64,000 nt of DNA from Atopobiaceae bacterium (lineage in GTDB: Bacteria > Actinomycetota > Coriobacteriia > Coriobacteriales > Atopobiaceae): assembly GCA_022655215.1 (NCBI GenBank), contig JALCUE010000001.1, forward strand, positions 930,001-994,000. Direction: 5' to 3'. The position numbers and the translations under genes were made by a program. The notes beneath the pieces are model-generated. The model made no database searches. It was given only the letters and a program-made list of their open reading frames with translations, and had not been told where the DNA came from. Numbering within the stretch: the stretch's first letter is position 1; every line of letters starts with the position of its first letter. Of this stretch, positions 62,565 to 64,000 are shown one piece after another.

Positions 62565-63530
62565 CTACTTGACGTCGGCCTTCTTGATGAGCGCCCACAG
62601 GTCCTCGTCCTTGTCGGACGGTACCTTCTGGACGTGGAACTTGGTGCCGAGGTCACGCATCTTCTCGAGGCAGGCCACATCGTCCTTGTCGGCCGCGAGC
62701 GCGCCGTTCAGCATGGTCTTGCCCTCGGAGTGTGCCATCGACCCGATGTTGACCTCGGGCAGGTCGACACCGCCCTCCTCGCAGCGCAGGGCATCCTGTG
62801 GGTTCTCGAAGAGGAGGAAGAGCTTCTCCCCACCGAAGCGAGGATCCTTGTAGATCTGGATCATCTTGTCGATGGGAATGACGTTGGCCTTGACTCCTGG
62901 AGGAGCGGCCTGGGTGATCAGCGTCTTGCGCAGCTCGTCATGGGCGACGCCGTCGGAGACGACGATGATGCGCGTGGGGTTGATCTGCTTGGCCCATGCC
63001 GTCGCGACCTGACCATGGAGCAGTCGGGTGTCGATGCGGACGTGGGCGATCTTGACCTTGCCGTCGCCGACGACCGTCCCCTCAGGGATGGCCGAGGCCT
63101 TGGCGGCGTGGCCGCCGGCCGTCTTCTTCGGGGAGAGGGACTCCGGCTGGATGCGGACGCCCTTCCTGCCCTCGATGAAGATGTGCGTGGCTATCTCAGC
63201 CGCGCTGTCCATGCTGAGACGCGAGGAATACGCCTCGATGAGCATGGGCAGGTTCATGCCCGTCACGACGGCCCACTTGTCATGGTCGCCGAGAAGGCCA
63301 CTCACCTGGTTGAACGGAGTGCCGCCCCATAGGTCGACTAGGAACAGCACCTCGTCCTGGTCCTCGAACGAAGCAATCGCGTCTTGCAGCTTCTTCTTGA
63401 AGTCATCGGGTCCCTCGCTGGGCTGAAGCGTGACCGACGCGACGTTCTTCTGATCACCGAAGACCATCGAGCCGCTCATCTTGATGCCGTCCGCGAAATC
63501 GCCGTGGCTTGCCAGGACAATGCCTACCAT
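62565..63530 (-). CDS. manX: Mannose-family PTS EIIAB component
   Basis: A 321-residue cytoplasmic phosphotransferase in two domains. EIIA (1-130) has the phosphohistidine H9 in LASHGDFADG and the LVDLWGGTPFN loop. A Lys/Ala/Pro linker (133-155) leads to EIIB (158-321) with H172 in IDTRLLHGQV. It takes phosphate from HPr and passes it to sugars entering through EIIC/IID, probably mannose, glucose or related hexoses. AGGAGG is 7 bases before the ATG at 63530. It is the first gene of manX-manY-manZ-manO. Confidence 0.95.
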   Translation of the reverse strand: MVGIVLASHGDFADGIKMSGSMVFGDQKNVASVTLQPSEGPDDFKKKLQDAIASFEDQDEVLFLVDLWGGTPFNQVSGLLGDHDKWAVVTGMNLPMLIEAYSSRLSMDSAAEIATHIFIEGRKGVRIQPESLSPKKTAGGHAAKASAIPEGTVVGDGKVKIAHVRIDTRLLHGQVATAWAKQINPTRIIVVSDGVAHDELRKTLITQAAPPGVKANVIPIDKMIQIYKDPRFGGEKLFLLFENPQDALRCEEGGVDLPEVNIGSMAHSEGKTMLNGALAADKDDVACLEKMRDLGTKFHVQKVPSDKDEDLWALIKKADVK

Positions 63531-63862
63531 CACATAACCTCCTTGATTTCTCCTCGTAACTTCACGAACCGTACACAAAATAGAATATGCCTTTTCAGGT
63601 CAGCACGTTGGAGATCGCACCTGGAAATCCGTGAACGTTCGTCTCGCTGCGTCGTGACCAACCTGTTCAATCAGATATCAAATCGCATCATTCCGAGTGA
63701 AAAACAACGCACATGCCCTCCCTTGCGGTTTCACAAAAGGCATCTCTTGGCAGATGTGTTGTTCTCCGCGCTAAACGTTCATCTGTTCACATAAGTTAAG
63801 GGACCGTTTCGCCCGCATGGACGGAATCGGTCCCTACCGTTCGCCGATTGTGTCGCGGCGGC
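63531..63862. other. Gene-free control region upstream of the mannose PTS
   Basis: These 332 bases are AT-richer than average and carry no supported gene. On the minus strand TATTCT near 63587 could be a -10 for the PTS operon. The right end holds a hairpin (63800-63807/63829-63836). I found no clear sigma-54 or cre site. Confidence 0.5.
63800..63836 (-). terminator. Terminator of the M24 peptidase gene
   Basis: AGGGACCG (63836-63829 on the minus strand) pairs with CGGTCCCT (63807-63800) and is followed by TAACTTATG, 27 bases after the peptidase stop codon. Confidence 0.6.
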
Positions 63863-64000
63863 TCAGACGCAGATGGCCCTCAGGTCATGGGAGGATGCGG
63901 TGAACGGACGATAGCCGTCCGCCGTCACGACGCCGAAGTCCTCGAGGCGGATCCCGAAGCGCCCCGGCAGATAGATGCCCGGCTCGATGGTGACGACGGA
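63863..64000 (-). CDS. M24 family metallopeptidase (Xaa-Pro dipeptidase type), C-terminal end
   Basis: The last 45 codons are in the window; the rest lies beyond the right edge. TIEPGIYLP with a metal-binding glutamate and [10 protein letters not shown] with the final one are the closing motifs of the pita-bread fold, followed by DGYRPFT and a short tail. The fold is shared with methionine aminopeptidase, but the EPGIYLP/RLED form points to Xaa-Pro peptidases. It fits the peptide-using genes in the window. Confidence 0.88.
   Translation of the reverse strand, partial: SVVTIEPGIYLPGRFGIRLEDFGVVTADGYRPFTASSHDLRAICV

Noticed and set aside
63531..63862. Sigma-54 (-24/-12) promoter for the mannose PTS
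   Set aside because: A TTGGCA-like sequence near 63749 is on the wrong strand and lacks the TTGCA partner at the right spacing.

Overview
The window is GC-rich (roughly two thirds G+C) chromosome from a Gram-positive, low-complexity actinobacterial lineage. SepF plus DivIVA instead of FtsA/MinE-type partners, an intact mannose-family PTS with its DUF956 partner, a 3H-domain NiaR regulator, Asp23/EF-P/NusB/TlyA/RecN order and many GTG/TTG starts together suggest a member of the Coriobacteriia, perhaps an Olsenella/Atopobium relative. That assignment is inference; no rRNA is present.

Layout. 1-0.7 kb: end of a GH25 lysozyme gene, then a tRNA-Gln(CTG)/tRNA-Glu(CTC) pair with promoter and terminator. 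0.7-2.6 kb: cca and a small membrane protein (minus). 2.7-6.2 kb: two tandem PepC-type aminopeptidases and a HAD phosphatase (plus). 6.2-7.8 kb: an accessory island: a DUF559-type nuclease-fold gene bracketed by two 131-bp elements, each made of the same 20-bp inverted repeat around a 91-bp core. 7.9-12.1 kb: YigZ, EIIA-Glc, a radical SAM/SPASM protein and a five-TM protein that reads as a pentameric ligand-gated ion channel. 12.2-16.3 kb: rnpB and the nadA-nadB-nadC-niaR operon with a palindromic operator on its promoter. 16.3-18.8 kb: a radical SAM/DUF4130 DNA-repair pair with a LexA-type SOS box.

18.8-43.4 kb (all minus) is one large division and cell-wall block: mraZ, rsmH, ftsL, ftsI, murF, mraY, murD, ftsW, murG, murC, murB, ftsQ, a 354-bp AT-richer gap, ftsZ, pgeF, then a phosphate-uptake operon (pstS, a fused pstC-pstA, pstB, phoU), then yggS, sepF, proC, yggT and divIVA. 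The phosphate genes interrupt a normally contiguous ftsZ-pgeF-yggS-sepF-yggT-divIVA series. murE and ftsA are absent. 43.6-46.2 kb: xerD and pyrG. 46.4-48.5 kb (plus): a LURP-one protein, a TcdA-like dehydratase and a TatD-like hydrolase. 48.5-53.8 kb (minus): efp, asp23, nusB, xseB, tlyA, nadK, recN (xseA missing).

54-59.8 kb (minus): an ABC peptide importer (binding protein, two permeases, two ATPases). 59.9-63.5 kb (minus): mannose-family PTS (IIAB, IIC, IID) plus DUF956. The last 140 bases hold the 3' end of an M24 (Xaa-Pro) peptidase gene. The peptidases, peptide importer and sugar PTS together suggest a host-associated organism living on peptides and hexoses; the wall/division block and phosphate uptake are core functions.
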